This document shows, in pieces, positions 35,161 through 45,637 of a stretch of 64,000 nt of DNA. Position numbers and translations under genes: made by a program. Source of the DNA: Siphonodentalium dalli (lineage: Eukaryota > Mollusca > Scaphopoda > Gadilida > Siphonodentaliidae); assembly GCA_032622095.1 (NCBI GenBank), contig CP136068.1, positions 156,697,151 to 156,761,150 of the forward strand. The letters run 5' to 3'. Numbering within the stretch: the first letter of the stretch is position 1; the number at the start of each line of letters is the position of its first letter. The notes beneath the pieces are model-generated. The model saw only the letters and a program-made list of their open reading frames with translations. It ran no database searches and was not told where the DNA came from.

Positions 35161-36734
35161 ATGGATCCACAAACACAAATGGATGGTCTCATCGACGAAA
35201 TCAAATCGCTTCGAGCCGATATGAAAGAATTGAGGAAAGGGAATTACACCCTAACACAAGAGTTACTCGCTATAGCTAAATCCAAGACAAAAACAAACAA
35301 ACCCAAAACCACTAAAATCACCAAAGCAGCAAACCACCCAACATCTTCAAAACCTCCGAAACCGACAGCTACAGCCAAAACCTCTGCACCCAGCACCACC
35401 CAACAAACAACAAACTCACCCGCCAAACCACCTACCTCCTCGGAAAAAACATCAACCGCCGACAAGATCAAACCAGCAATCTTAGTTAAAGCAGACATAC
35501 ATAGAAATGACGATCCTGACATCTCGGATATTGCATGGTTCTCTCGCACAGAGGATCCAGTCACCCCCCTCAACACCCCCCCAAAGATACAAATATGCCA
35601 TCTGATGATGAGGGGTTTGAGATAGTCACAAACAAAAAGAAACGCAATAGGCAAACGCCGAGCCCCTCTAGCTCTTCGTCATCAACACCAAGGGAGTGCA
35701 AACGTAGACTAAACCGTTCCATACCTCATCCAACCCCGACCCAAAAACAAACAGCCAAATCCGCCACTACAAACAACGCGCAAAACAACAACAACAAACG
35801 ACCAGCCACCCTTTTTGTAGATAACCCAACTCAAAATATGCTCAACAACCCATGGGAACTCCACGGTATTCTAGGGTCAAAGTACCCTATTAAAACGCAG
35901 AAAACCAAACGATCTAATCTACTAGTATACCCTTCTAACGAAGAAACTCGCCTCTTTCTCATAACAAAGGCCCATTTGGAAATCAAAGCGCTAAAACTAT
36001 CAAACACAAGATTCAGACCAACTAAGGGTCAATCTACCCCACTCAATGAGAACCTTTTCGTGGTTATATGCGGGGTCCACCCTAATATAACTGAGGGCCA
36101 AATAATTAATACCATCGGCTCAGAATTCGAAGCCGAACGACTTATATCATCAAAACACGGAGACCAACCTACTTTCAAAATAAAAGTTAAGTGCCCCACA
36201 AAACAAGCTAAAGATAAAATTTTGAAGGGGATATACCTGGGCAGTAATAAATCCAAATCTTTAGTTCGAGACTACAAACCACAGGCCCACGTAACCCAAT
36301 GTTTCAAATGCCAGTCGTTCCATCATACAGCTAAATTTTGCGACAATGAATTCGAAACTTGCAAACGGTGTGCAGGCCCTCACGACCATAAAGAATGTCC
36401 AATTGTAGAAGAAGAAGCTAAATGCGCAAATTGTAAGGGGAACCATCCAACCACTTACAAGGGGTGCCCCAATTACATAGCGGCAGTTAAAAACGCGGAA
36501 CACAAAAAATTATCATATGCAACTATAACTCAAAAACCGGCCGAACCGTCAGACGCACTTAGATTGGCCAACACACTATATGCATGCCTTTTTGAATCGC
36601 ACAAACTAAGGTACCAGAACGCCGACCAAGCAGACATCAAAATAATGCAAACAATTCAAAACAATGTGAACAAATATTACAAAACAGGTAAAATGAAATT
36701 TCACGACAGGAACATAGCACAGCAAAGTAAGTAG
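35161..36734 (+). pseudogene. ORF1 of J2 (three zinc knuckles), one frameshift
   Basis: ATG 35161 gives a short coiled-coil-like start, then a Thr/Lys/Pro/Ser-rich linker. In the C runs around 35570-35585 the frame must change to continue into DEGFEIVTNKKKRNRQTP and the rest. From there it is open to 36734 and carries the three knuckles seen in J1. A basic, asparagine-rich stretch precedes the conserved LLVYPSNEETRLFL region. It is the better preserved of the two J ORF1 copies. Confidence 0.84.
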
Positions 36735-36778
36735 AACTAAACACCCAATACCAGTAAACTATCACAACACCACACTTT

Positions 36779-37567
36779 CCATACGCGGCACACAATAACC
36801 TCAATATAGCACACATCAACACCAACAGCATCAGGGCCCGCAAACAGGAACTAGTCGAATATGTAGAAGAAAATAAAATAGACATACTCACAGTTAACAA
36901 AACTAAACTGGGCAAGGACACTAAATTTTCATTCCCAGGCTTTAATACACATAGGAAAGACAGATCCTCCGCGGGGGGTGGGGTCGCAATTCTAGTACGG
37001 CACCACATAAAATATACCATTATCAACACATCATAACTTACGGACGAAGTCATCGCAATCGAAACCACAATCAATAACAGGAAAACAGCTATAGTTTCAC
37101 TATACGTACCCCCCGCAAAACCCCCCCTCAACTCTCAACATTCAAATTTTTTACCAATAAATTCAAAAACTATCTTTCTGGGAGACCTTAACGCAAAACA
37201 CATTGTTTACAAATGCAGCAAAACCAATCCATACGGGGACGTCCTTTTCAACATAACCGAAGACCGAGAACTAGTGTTACTCAATAACAAAGGCATCGCG
37301 ACCCACCATAACATAGCGACCAGATCCTGGGATATATTAGATTATGCTTTCGCCACGCCATCAATTGCAAAAACTATACATAAATGCAAAATAGGATTTG
37401 ATATAGGGAGTGACCACTACCCAGTCGAACTCTATATAACAAATGCTAAACCACAACATAATAAAGTTATTCTCAAAAGAAACCTCAGAAATGCAAACTG
37501 GGAAAAATTTAGGGAACTAATCAACGCAAACATCGACAAGTCAGAAATTAAATCTCCAAATGACTAA
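36779..37567 (+). pseudogene. Endonuclease fragment of J2 ORF2
   Basis: AP-type endonuclease without a visible ATG. Readable blocks are AHINTNSIRARKQELVEY, a GGGVAILVRHH block, IFLGDLNAKH and SDHYPVELYI. The residue expected to be the catalytic Glu in LNETKL is Lys here (VNKTKL), and an in-frame TAA interrupts after NTS (~37033). The frame ends at 37567 at the truncation. Inactive. Confidence 0.75.
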
Positions 37568-37584
37568 GTAATGCTAGATTTCAA
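37561..37584. repeat. 24-nt segment inverted relative to 49434-49457
   Basis: This 24-base segment at the left edge of duplication copy A is the exact reverse complement of 49434-49457 at the left edge of copy B. The flanking bases are unrelated until the duplication proper begins ~16 bp later. It looks like a micro-inversion at a rearrangement breakpoint. Confidence 0.7.
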
Positions 37585-38354
37585 CATGAAGAGATAAATA
37601 GATTTTCCACTGAGTTTTGCAACATACCTATGTAACAATACCACCACCCCTTCCCCCACCTATTCATATATTTTATATATATATCACATATATTTTTCTG
37701 TATTTCTGGAAATAACTCGAATACAGTTCTATATTGAAAGCCGATGATGGAGAATCATATATTTTTCGGTATATTCTGGAAATTTTTAATATCGAGGCAT
37801 CATAGTGGCAGAAAACTTTTAAAAGATTAGACCTGGTGAAAATATATGACTTAAACGTTCCCCATCAATGCCCAAGTTCAGTCGGTGAGTGCAGATATTG
37901 GAATGGTCAGTTAATCATGTCCAATCCATGTGGCGATCAGAATGTGTCTGCATGGTACAGTAAAATTCCATCACTATTACCCATCCTATTGCTTCATGGC
38001 TGCATTCTCAACTCTGGAAATTAGGGCATATAACTACCTTTTATTGAGGCACATTATTATGGCATGCAGACATACAAATGTCCATGCCACAAGATACTAG
38101 ACAAGAAGAAAACAATTCTAAACCAGCCATGCGCAGGTGAGGTTGACATGTCAATCCACAGCCCGGGTAAATTCGTCATGGGAATTGTAGAACAAACACT
38201 AGTGGATCATAAAAAGCTCGAAACTGAAACTTAATTGTGTCCCAATACTTTTGTAAATCTTATTTCCAATAAAATATATTTAAATCATACTGACTCAATA
38301 CAAATCATTGCTCGAGTATATGTCAAAATACTAACTCAACTACAATTTAGACTG

Positions 38355-38713
38355 AAATATGTCTTGTTGCCATTCATCAGAAAGCTCTCACTGAGAGCTT
38401 ACCAATGAATGGCAACGAGTCATATTTCCGACTAAATCCTGAAAAATTACCCATAATTCTGCTGTGGTTAAGGAGTCGATTATTTAGGGCATTATATACA
38501 GTAATGCCCTAAGTAATCGACTCCCTAACCACAGCAGAATTATGGGTAACTTTTCAGGATCTAGTCGGAAATATGGCTTGTTGCCATTCATCGGAAAGCT
38601 CTCGGGGAGAGATTTCCGATGAATGGCAACAAGCCATATTTTCAACTAAATCCTGAAAAGTTACCCATAATTCTGCTGTGGTTAGGGAGTCGATTACTTA
38701 GGGCATTACTGTA
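38355..38713. repeat. Triple-hairpin cluster (copy A)
   Basis: Three adjacent inverted repeats. (1) GTTGCCATTCAT 38366-38377 pairs with 38405-38416. (2) 65-nt arms 38428-38492 and 38504-38568, with few mismatches and an 11-nt loop. (3) A perfect 28-bp stem, 38570-38597 with 38613-38640. Parts of arm 2 recur again at 38641-38710. It resembles a fold-back DNA element. No target duplication or transposase is visible. Confidence 0.75.
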
Positions 38714-38908
38714 CATAAACCTTATTTTACAGAAAAGGACTCACATGGGTTCATTATCAAGTCCTGGTCTGAGACATTGAATGAATTGACATGAATGAGT
38801 GACGCACATTCGTGCACTTCATATCAAAGTTCAAGGCATAATCCAACCAAATTCAAGGCATAAACGACCAGTCTGCTATACTTTGAGCATCATTGTTACC
38901 AATTCATC

Positions 38909-39277
38909 ATGAGCAACAGAAACGTGCTTAACTTCTATGTAGCCCATTCAAGATTTGGGAAAGCTTCCGAGCAAGTCCGATTGCTCAAACAGTTATATGT
39001 CACTCTGCAGCATAGACTTCGTAAAGCAGAGAAACTGAACCAGAGAAGATTCCAATACACTCTTAGACTTAGAATGGCCGTTGTATGGAACATCACCGAG
39101 ATTTATTTCCACTATACTTTCAAGAAAGCGGTAGAACTTCACAAGTTCTATACCATAATCAATGACCTTCCTGTCGCCACGCCGAATGAAATTTCCAGTG
39201 ACAGATCAAACATGTGCATGACTAATTACAGTAGTATGGCAAATGCAGTGAATTCACGACAAAAAAACAGCTCTTAA
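38909..39277 (+). CDS. Orphan 122-codon ORF (copy A)
   Basis: I do not recognise this protein. It begins MSNRNVLNFYVAH and is basic and leucine-rich with a likely helical middle (LLKQLYVTLQHRLRKAEKL), without Cys clusters or a signal peptide. Two further copies lie at 50759 and 51458. Compared with the 51458 copy, most differences change the residue (E/K, Y/F, T/P, P/R, M/R, S/R, N/H), which does not look like purifying selection. It may be an exon or a chance ORF in a repeat. Confidence 0.3.
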   Translation: MSNRNVLNFYVAHSRFGKASEQVRLLKQLYVTLQHRLRKAEKLNQRRFQYTLRLRMAVVWNITEIYFHYTFKKAVELHKFYTIINDLPVATPNEISSDRSNMCMTNYSSMANAVNSRQKNSS

Positions 39278-39595
39278 CCACATTTATACAAAAGAGAAAT
39301 TTTTCACAATTGCTATTCATAATTTCTTGAATTCTTGTTCGCCAAGCTTATACACTGATTTATATATATATAATAAAAATGATATTTATATAAACTGAGA
39401 ACCAATGTTGTTCATTTTTTCCAGACACGAGGCGGAAGTGGGTGATGAGGGTCCAGAATATTTTCTTTGTACTCTAATTTACTCATGTTGAATTCGATTC
39501 GTCGGTAGTGCGACGTTTGTTCCAAGGGTTATTTGGTGAAAACCTCCTTTAACTGAATCGAGACGACATGTATTCACACGCTTTCCTGCTTCATC

Positions 39596-40746
39596 ATGTC
39601 TGAATAAACAACATCATCTAAAGGTACGTTGGATGCACCACCACCACCACCACCACCATCTGACTCAGTTCTGGCCACGTCACAGCCCACCTGCAACATT
39701 TTACCTGGTTGTGTTTTGGGAGTCAATTCTGTTGATCCATTGGATCGATACTTTAAGACGTATGACACTACACATTCGAACCGTCTTCTTGATGACGAAG
39801 TCAAGTCCCGATTTGTATTTACGCTCCATAAATATTTATCTCCGAGGATATCGGCCCGGACGGGTCAATCCTAACCTTCTGGCAGAAAAGATCCTGTCAC
39901 GGATGCCATTGACTGGCATCACAGCCATACACCATGGAATGGAGAGCAGGGAATGGATTGTGGTTTTCAGGGAAAATGACTGTCAATTTCATGCTCCAGA
40001 TCCAGCTTTCTCTCCTGTTGCACCAGATCACTGGTTCTCGTTACGTACCCAGAGTTAGCACAGTTAAACTTAACTGGCTACCTTTCAGCGTCCCCGATAC
40101 CGAGGTTATTTCTAGACTCACCAAATATGGCATCGTAAAGGAAATAGGGTATGAATCATTTAAAGTCGCGGGAAGGAAATAGCCAATGGCCGACGGAGAG
40201 TTCGCATTGTTCTAGAGGATCCGGAGTTAGAGAACTTAGATGATTTTACATATATTGCAGGGTATAGGGTCTTTTTAACTTTATCTAGGAAACCCCCCCT
40301 CTATGCCTGAAATGTGGAGAACATGGTCATGTACGGGCCACTTGTACAGGGAATTCGGCTCAGACTGATAATTTTCGACCCTCGGGAGTTCTTTTAAAAC
40401 CCAATGGGTGGGTAGAAGTAACGAGACGACATAGGCATGACAGGTATAAAACTTCTCCGGACGATCGTGCAGCGCGTGGGACTGATGTACGGCTTTCGCC
40501 ACCATGTGACTCACTTAGTGATGAGGAATTTCATATTTTTGACTCTGAGGACAACATGGCATTGGAAGATGGACTTGCCCATGAGAAATGTCTTCAAGAA
40601 TCTCCGTACTCCCCAGACTGCGGCATGGAAGTGCCGGACGCTAGCGTCGCAGCTGGCGGGGGCGGGTTACTTCAAAGAGGGATAGACCTTCAGAAGAGGG
40701 CGATGATCAGGATCATCCTCCTCTAAAGCAAATACCCAATGGTTAA
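39596..40746 (+). pseudogene. ORF1 remnant of E7
   Basis: The ATG at 39596 is followed by a stop (TCT GAA TAA). The body is read in several frames: NSVDPLDRYFKTYD with its RPGRVNPNLLAEKI block, REWIVVF, LNWLPFSVP, the KEIGYESFKVAGRK region, then the knuckle CLKCGEHGHVRATC and a long acidic tail. A (CAC)n stretch at 39632-39658 encodes His or Pro depending on frame and is shorter in E8. At least three frame changes. The last frame would stop on the TTAA into which the MITE inserted. Confidence 0.72.
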
Positions 40747-41128
40747 CCCTTTACCCAACAGAACGGCCCTGTGCCAATGCATTCTCTTATATATGCGAGT
40801 CGACCATAGGTCGCCTCGCATATATAAGAGAATGCATTGGCTTAACACATTAAAAATTATAAAATTGTTAAAGAATGTAAGAAAAAATGGTAAAAAAAGA
40901 TTTTTTTTAGGCCAATGCATTCTCTTATATATGCGAGGCGACCTATGGTCGACTCGCATATATAAGAGAATGCATTGGCACAGGGCATAACTGTAACTAT
41001 CACAATGTGGTCAATGAGCCGGTTCCAATGATGTCCATATTTGTATGGTTCTATTGAGACAGACCGAAGATATTTTAGGCTGTTGAAGCTTTATTTGGCC
41101 GGTATTGGCCGGTTTGTTGGGTAAAGGG
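40747..41128. mobile_element. piggyBac-like MITE with nested palindromes (copy A)
   Basis: 382-bp non-autonomous element. Perfect 14-bp terminal inverted repeats CCCTTTACCCAACA (40747-40760) and TGTTGGGTAAAGGG (41115-41128) are flanked by TTAA on both sides (40743-40746, 41129-41132). The related LINE E3 has a single TTAA followed by the same TGTGTTTTA, so it serves as the empty site. TTAA duplication and CCC-start termini are typical of piggyBac-type transposons. Inside are two 69-bp hairpins (40773-40841, 40911-40979) with 27-bp stems, each the reverse complement of the other. No transposase. Confidence 0.85.
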
Positions 41129-41350
41129 TTAATGTGTTTTATGTTGATTTATAATAATGTACCTCGACCTGTGCTCATGTCCCCGAATATTTCCTTTGCC
41201 TACCGATTAATATTTATTGCCCATCTGATCACGACCCTGGCTTCTTCCCTCGACATATGCACCCGCCCACCGATTTCACTTTACGCCAGATCGCCTTTTG
41301 ACTGGCAGTTCCTCCCGTTTTTTACTTTGTTTTTAACTTTAATATTTAAC

Positions 41351-42438
41351 ATGGATTCTCTACACATCGCTTGCATAAACTCCTGTGGTCTTCGTGATAG
41401 GAAGACTGTTCAGGCCATTAAATACCGATTCATTTTTGATGGGATCGACGTGCTTTTCCTACAGGAAACATACGTCGACCACTATCAACACGGACAGGGT
41501 TTAAATCATACAGGATTTTTTTCTTTTGGCACCACCCGCTTATGCGGCATGGCGATTTTATTTTGTAATTCTCTGTCTTTCAATATAGTGCATTCCTTTT
41601 CGGACATGGAGGGCCACTTTGTAGGTGTCGACATCTCTGGAGCGCGAATTAATTTTACAAACATTACTACCCCATCTCGTTACTAGCCGCACAATTATTT
41701 TAGGTGGCGATTTCAATTTTATCGTCGACTCTCGATATGATAAAGTAGGTGGTCGGGATCATATCCCCACCTTTGCAAAGAATGGCATCAAAAACTTTTG
41801 GACTGTGGATTTTTATCGTCATAGCCACCCTGGCATTGTTCACACAACTAGACATTCCCCTACTGTTCATACACGCTTGGATCGCTTTTACATCTGCCGC
41901 TCTTTATTAACTGAACCTCCCACATATTCTTTCCAAACCTTCCCCTATTCCGATCACGATGTTATTAGTTTATTTTTTACTACTACTCCTCGATCCTCTA
42001 GGCCCCAGTTATTGGAAAGCCAACACTTCTTTATTTAAGGATCCAGATTTCCAATCTGGTTTTGTTGCATTTTAGTATGCTCGCACCGCGTCTGTGTATG
42101 GCAGTGATGTCTCCCAGACGTGGTGGGATCAGATCAAGGTGGACATTAGGTCCTTCATCCAGAATTATGCTAACCTTAAGTCCGCTAATACTAAAGCTTC
42201 TCTTTGTAAGTTGGAAAAAAACTATCAGAATTTACTTCAGGCTGAGAAATTATTCCCTGGGAGATATGCTGCCCAACTTGCCCCGCTCAGGGATAGTATT
42301 AAATCTTTCTATGCTGCTAATGCCGAAGGCGCTTATATTCGATCACGTTCCCACATTCTTAATTCACATGATGGGTCATCTTTCACTCCTTGGAACTCTC
42401 ACGTAGTGCGAAGAAAATAATTTCCGTCATCACGGGAG
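41351..42438 (+). pseudogene. ORF2 5' part of E7 (endonuclease)
   Basis: ATG 41351 starts MDSLHIACINSCGLRD, with LFLQETYVDHY. A ~65-nt deletion between two GGAG repeats near 41640 joins DISGA to out-of-frame sequence. GGDFNFI, RLDRFYI and SDHD are read in the next frame, and an in-frame TAG follows at 42073-42075. The linker (WWDQIKVDIRSF, AYIRSRSHILNS) remains, then the copy ends. Catalytic residues are mostly recognisable but the frame is broken. Confidence 0.8.
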
Positions 42439-44220
42439 GCCAAAGGCAAACCAAATAAAGAAACAAAACCTTCCTAAATTAAGTAAATATGTGTCTAAAC
42501 ACTTCTAATCTTTTTACCCGAGCAACAACTGGTATCCCAGCTACCTTCTATTATATATTTTGGAACTGCTTGACCGATCCAACTCAAATTTGGTATGTAG
42601 GCCTTCTTTGATCATGGGAACAATATGGGTGGGTCCAATTTCACGTGTGACCTGTCCTTGACCTCGCTCATATATGTACGTTTACGGACCTATCGAAAAA
42701 TAGTTTGTCCAGCCGCTGTACATTCTTCCAGATGGAGACGATCACAAAAAATCCCTAAATAGCCCCGGACGAAGTCGGCCATATTAACTAACTGTCATCT
42801 GCCTGCTTTTTTCAGCAGAAAACTTTTAATGCAGTTATATGCATCATATTGAAGTCTTAACAACCGTGCATCATATAGACAAGAGAGGCTTAAAAGATTT
42901 TGCACCAGAAACCATTAACACGACCAATCAATCATGCTGTCGATTAAAGAAGGTATTGTATTGAACACTTTGATGATGTGTCATCCAGAGGCAGATTAAG
43001 TGAGCTAACCCAGCCTGGTTGCTGCATAACGCTCTGATGTATGTGTCACTAGCAGACACTCTATACACAGTCTTTATCATGCAGCTTCTAATGTTGTGGG
43101 ATGTCATTTGAAAAACTTACCATATTTAAAGCACACTGAAACATTTCACAATACTTCACGTTTATATAATTCTAATGTTCCTAACATTCAACAATATCCT
43201 TTTGTTAAAGGATATAAGAACAAATTATTAAAATTGTAAAAATATATAAGAGAATGCATTGGCACAGGGTATATGGGTAGATACAAAAATCGGACTTGGC
43301 ACTGAAAGGATTAATGCCAGGGATGGGTCATATTAAGCTAAACTTTACTAAATATTTATCTATCAGGGACCTTGATTTTAAATGATTTGGCCAAGCTCAT
43401 GGCATTTACCTTGCAAAAAGCTCTAAAACCATCAGAGCTTGGCAATGTTTACAGATCGCTTTATTCACCACAGTCGATGAAATATTTGTGCCATTTGTCA
43501 GCCGCAGACCACACAATTGACTTCATTAAATGGTGCTCAAATGTGAAAACTCCAAACTTTAAATTACAATTTTGATATCAGCTTTAATTAGCTGTATGCT
43601 CTTCATCCTACCAAAAATTCAATCGGACGTAATAATCAAACATATGCAAAATACGAAGCCTCTCAAACCACTGTTCTGCACTCAATATACCTAATTGTGA
43701 TCTCAAATTACCATGGTCTGCAGTCAACATGCCAAATTATCAAAAGATCACTCAGAAGTCAGAGAAAACCCCCTCGCAATTCACGGAGGTCCCTCCAAAC
43801 TGGCAAAACACAAAACTTTAAATAAGGAAAGTGGAGTATATTGGCTAGTTAATATAACAAATAATGGCTTAATTTATCAATCATATTTGCGGAGGTCCCT
43901 TTGCGGAGATTGAAAATGACAAGAATTTGAAGAGGTCCCAATATACATGCATATTCCTGTAAGCATGCCTGGAGTTCCCCTTTAACTTGAGAATAAGAGG
44001 ACCAAGCTCCCACAATAGTGTATCGACAAATGCTAGCGACAGAAGACAATGAGAATTCACTACAGAGAATTGCTGAAACCAGGAGCTTGGCGCCGACGCA
44101 ACAACAGGATGCATCCATATTCATGCAAAGTGTCGAGGAGAGCGATACAGTATGTGCAGATAACTGTGTGTTCATCTACTTGGGTTTTGAGGACAAATTC
44201 TCAGTTATCCACTCAGAGTA
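42439..44220. other. Unassigned interval right of duplication copy A
   Basis: About 1.8 kb with no recognisable protein. Short open frames (43372-43575, 43713-43913, 44018-44221) lack motifs or convincing start context. It contains a diverged relic of the MITE (43220-43314). Otherwise I see no tandem repeats or RNA genes. Confidence 0.45.
43220..43314. mobile_element. Diverged relic of the TTAA MITE, right end
   Basis: 43243-43269 repeats the right hairpin arm of the MITE (TATATAAGAGAATGCATTGG, then CACAGGG). The stretch ends TGAAAGGATTAA at 43303-43314, close to the MITE end GTAAAGGGTTAA. The left half is not recognisable. It suggests that the MITE family has older members here. Confidence 0.5.
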
Positions 44221-44258
44221 AACAGGGCCGTTTGTGTGTAAAGCTGTAAGTGAACAGT

Positions 44259-44620
<362 letters not shown>

Positions 44621-44847
44621 GATTAAGTTTTTCTAAGTGCGATCGAGAGATTCGATGAACAGAAAATGAATACAAAAATTTGAAAAAATTCCTTTTTATG
44701 AGACCCGCGAGGATCGCAGTCTAACCAAATTACACACAACAAAGCAGTTTACCGCCCTCGCGCGCGGACTTCGCTGAAATCGTGTAAATAACTAGGTCGA
44801 TCCGTATTTTGGTTTAAATTTCGAATTTGAATTTTTTTATCATACCC

Positions 44848-45325
44848 TTTGTCACCGAATTTGACCAGTACAGCTGTAAGCAAAATGGATTTGATATAAG
44901 AAAATCCCTTGTATGTCGCGCTTGAAAAAGCAAATGAGGTACAACGGAACCAAATTAGTGGCCTACGACAGGAAATGGCCGAAATCCGGATATCACACGC
45001 GAATTCGATGGCAGATCTCATAAAAACTCTCGGCGAAAAGAAAAATCCAGAAGAAAAGAGAAGAAAGAAAAGAACAAAGATAAAGGCAAGCTCAAACCAA
45101 AACGCACTAGCACCAAACCCAGCACTATCCCGAATTTTCAACCATCAACGAGTGATATCGCTTACAATCCAGCCACTCCAACCTTCAATTCACAACACAT
45201 GTCCCCCTTCAATACTCCTACAAGCAGAACTTAATCTCCCAAAGATAATAGGAGCATGGATTCAACAAGACAACTAGCCTCTGAATCCATTGTTAACATT
45301 ACTTTGGATAAGGAAGATGGGGCTG
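44848..45325 (+). mobile_element. Jockey-like LINE K1, ORF1 5' fragment
   Basis: Starts at TGTCACCGAATTTGACCAG, which matches the leader end of K2 and K3, with the ORF1 ATG at 44885. It carries the N-terminal coiled-coil-like segment and part of the Thr/Ser/Pro linker (STKPSTIPNFQPS in the right frame). It ends near GACAACTAGCCTCTGAATCC and is followed by unrelated sequence. An early TAA and frame changes show it is dead. Confidence 0.7.
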
Positions 45326-45446
45326 TGACTAACATAACATTGTTTGTGATGTCTCGTTAATTTTTGTGTATCTCATTTTTTTTTTTTTTAAAGGTCGCAA
45401 GCTTAGTTCGCTCTGTTAGTGATTAACCATAGATAGACACTACACC
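45326..45446. other. Short segment with poly-T between K1 and K2
   Basis: About 120 bp containing a run of T near 45379-45391 and no coding signal. It may be a flank created by the insertions on either side. Confidence 0.3.
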
Positions 45447-45637
45447 GGTATCGTATACTCTGCATTGTTCGAAATTCTCGCACCTCGCAGTACTTTTCAC
45501 ACCTCGCTCGATTTCCTTTGTAACGTTGTAACGCAAATAACATAGGGTCTATTGTTAAGTGAGCTGACACCGTTAAGCTCCAACTTCAATTTTATACAAC
45601 TTTGTCACTGAATTTGACAAGTACAGCTGTGAGCAAA

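Larger units (their letters stand above)
34907..37567 (+). mobile_element. Jockey/I-type LINE J2, 3'-truncated in the endonuclease
   Basis: Begins with the same ATCTCCCGACTACGG as J1, directly after the E6 tail. It has a ~254-nt leader, ORF1 and the endonuclease part of ORF2, and ends at 37567 where the segmental duplication begins. No RT remains. A second case of a J element immediately behind a Tx1-like 3' end. Confidence 0.82.
37600..42438 (+). repeat. Segmental duplication copy A
   Basis: Matches 49468-55139 almost base for base, from GATTTTCCACTGAG to GTCATCAC. It contains a hairpin cluster, an orphan ORF, LINE E7 and its MITE. The copies differ by point changes, a few small deletions and a 0.7-0.9 kb internal tandem duplication present only in copy B. 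The right end cuts the RT region of E7, so the duplication end does not follow element boundaries. Confidence 0.9.
39420..42438 (+). mobile_element. Tx1-like LINE E7, subfamily C, 3'-truncated
   Basis: The leader (from roughly 39420), decayed ORF1, spacer and ORF2 endonuclease are present. The element ends at the duplication breakpoint 42438. Nearest relatives are E8 (its duplicate) and E3. A TTAA-flanked MITE lies between ORF1 and ORF2. The left edge is approximate. Confidence 0.75.

Noticed and set aside
43372-43575. 67-codon frame starting MILNDLAKLMAFTLQ
   Set aside because: It reads like protein, but there is no second exon, splice context, repeat copy or known motif to support it.
44018-44221. 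67-codon frame ending just beside the H2B pseudogene
   Set aside because: No recognisable domain and no homologous copy in the window, so a host exon cannot be claimed.
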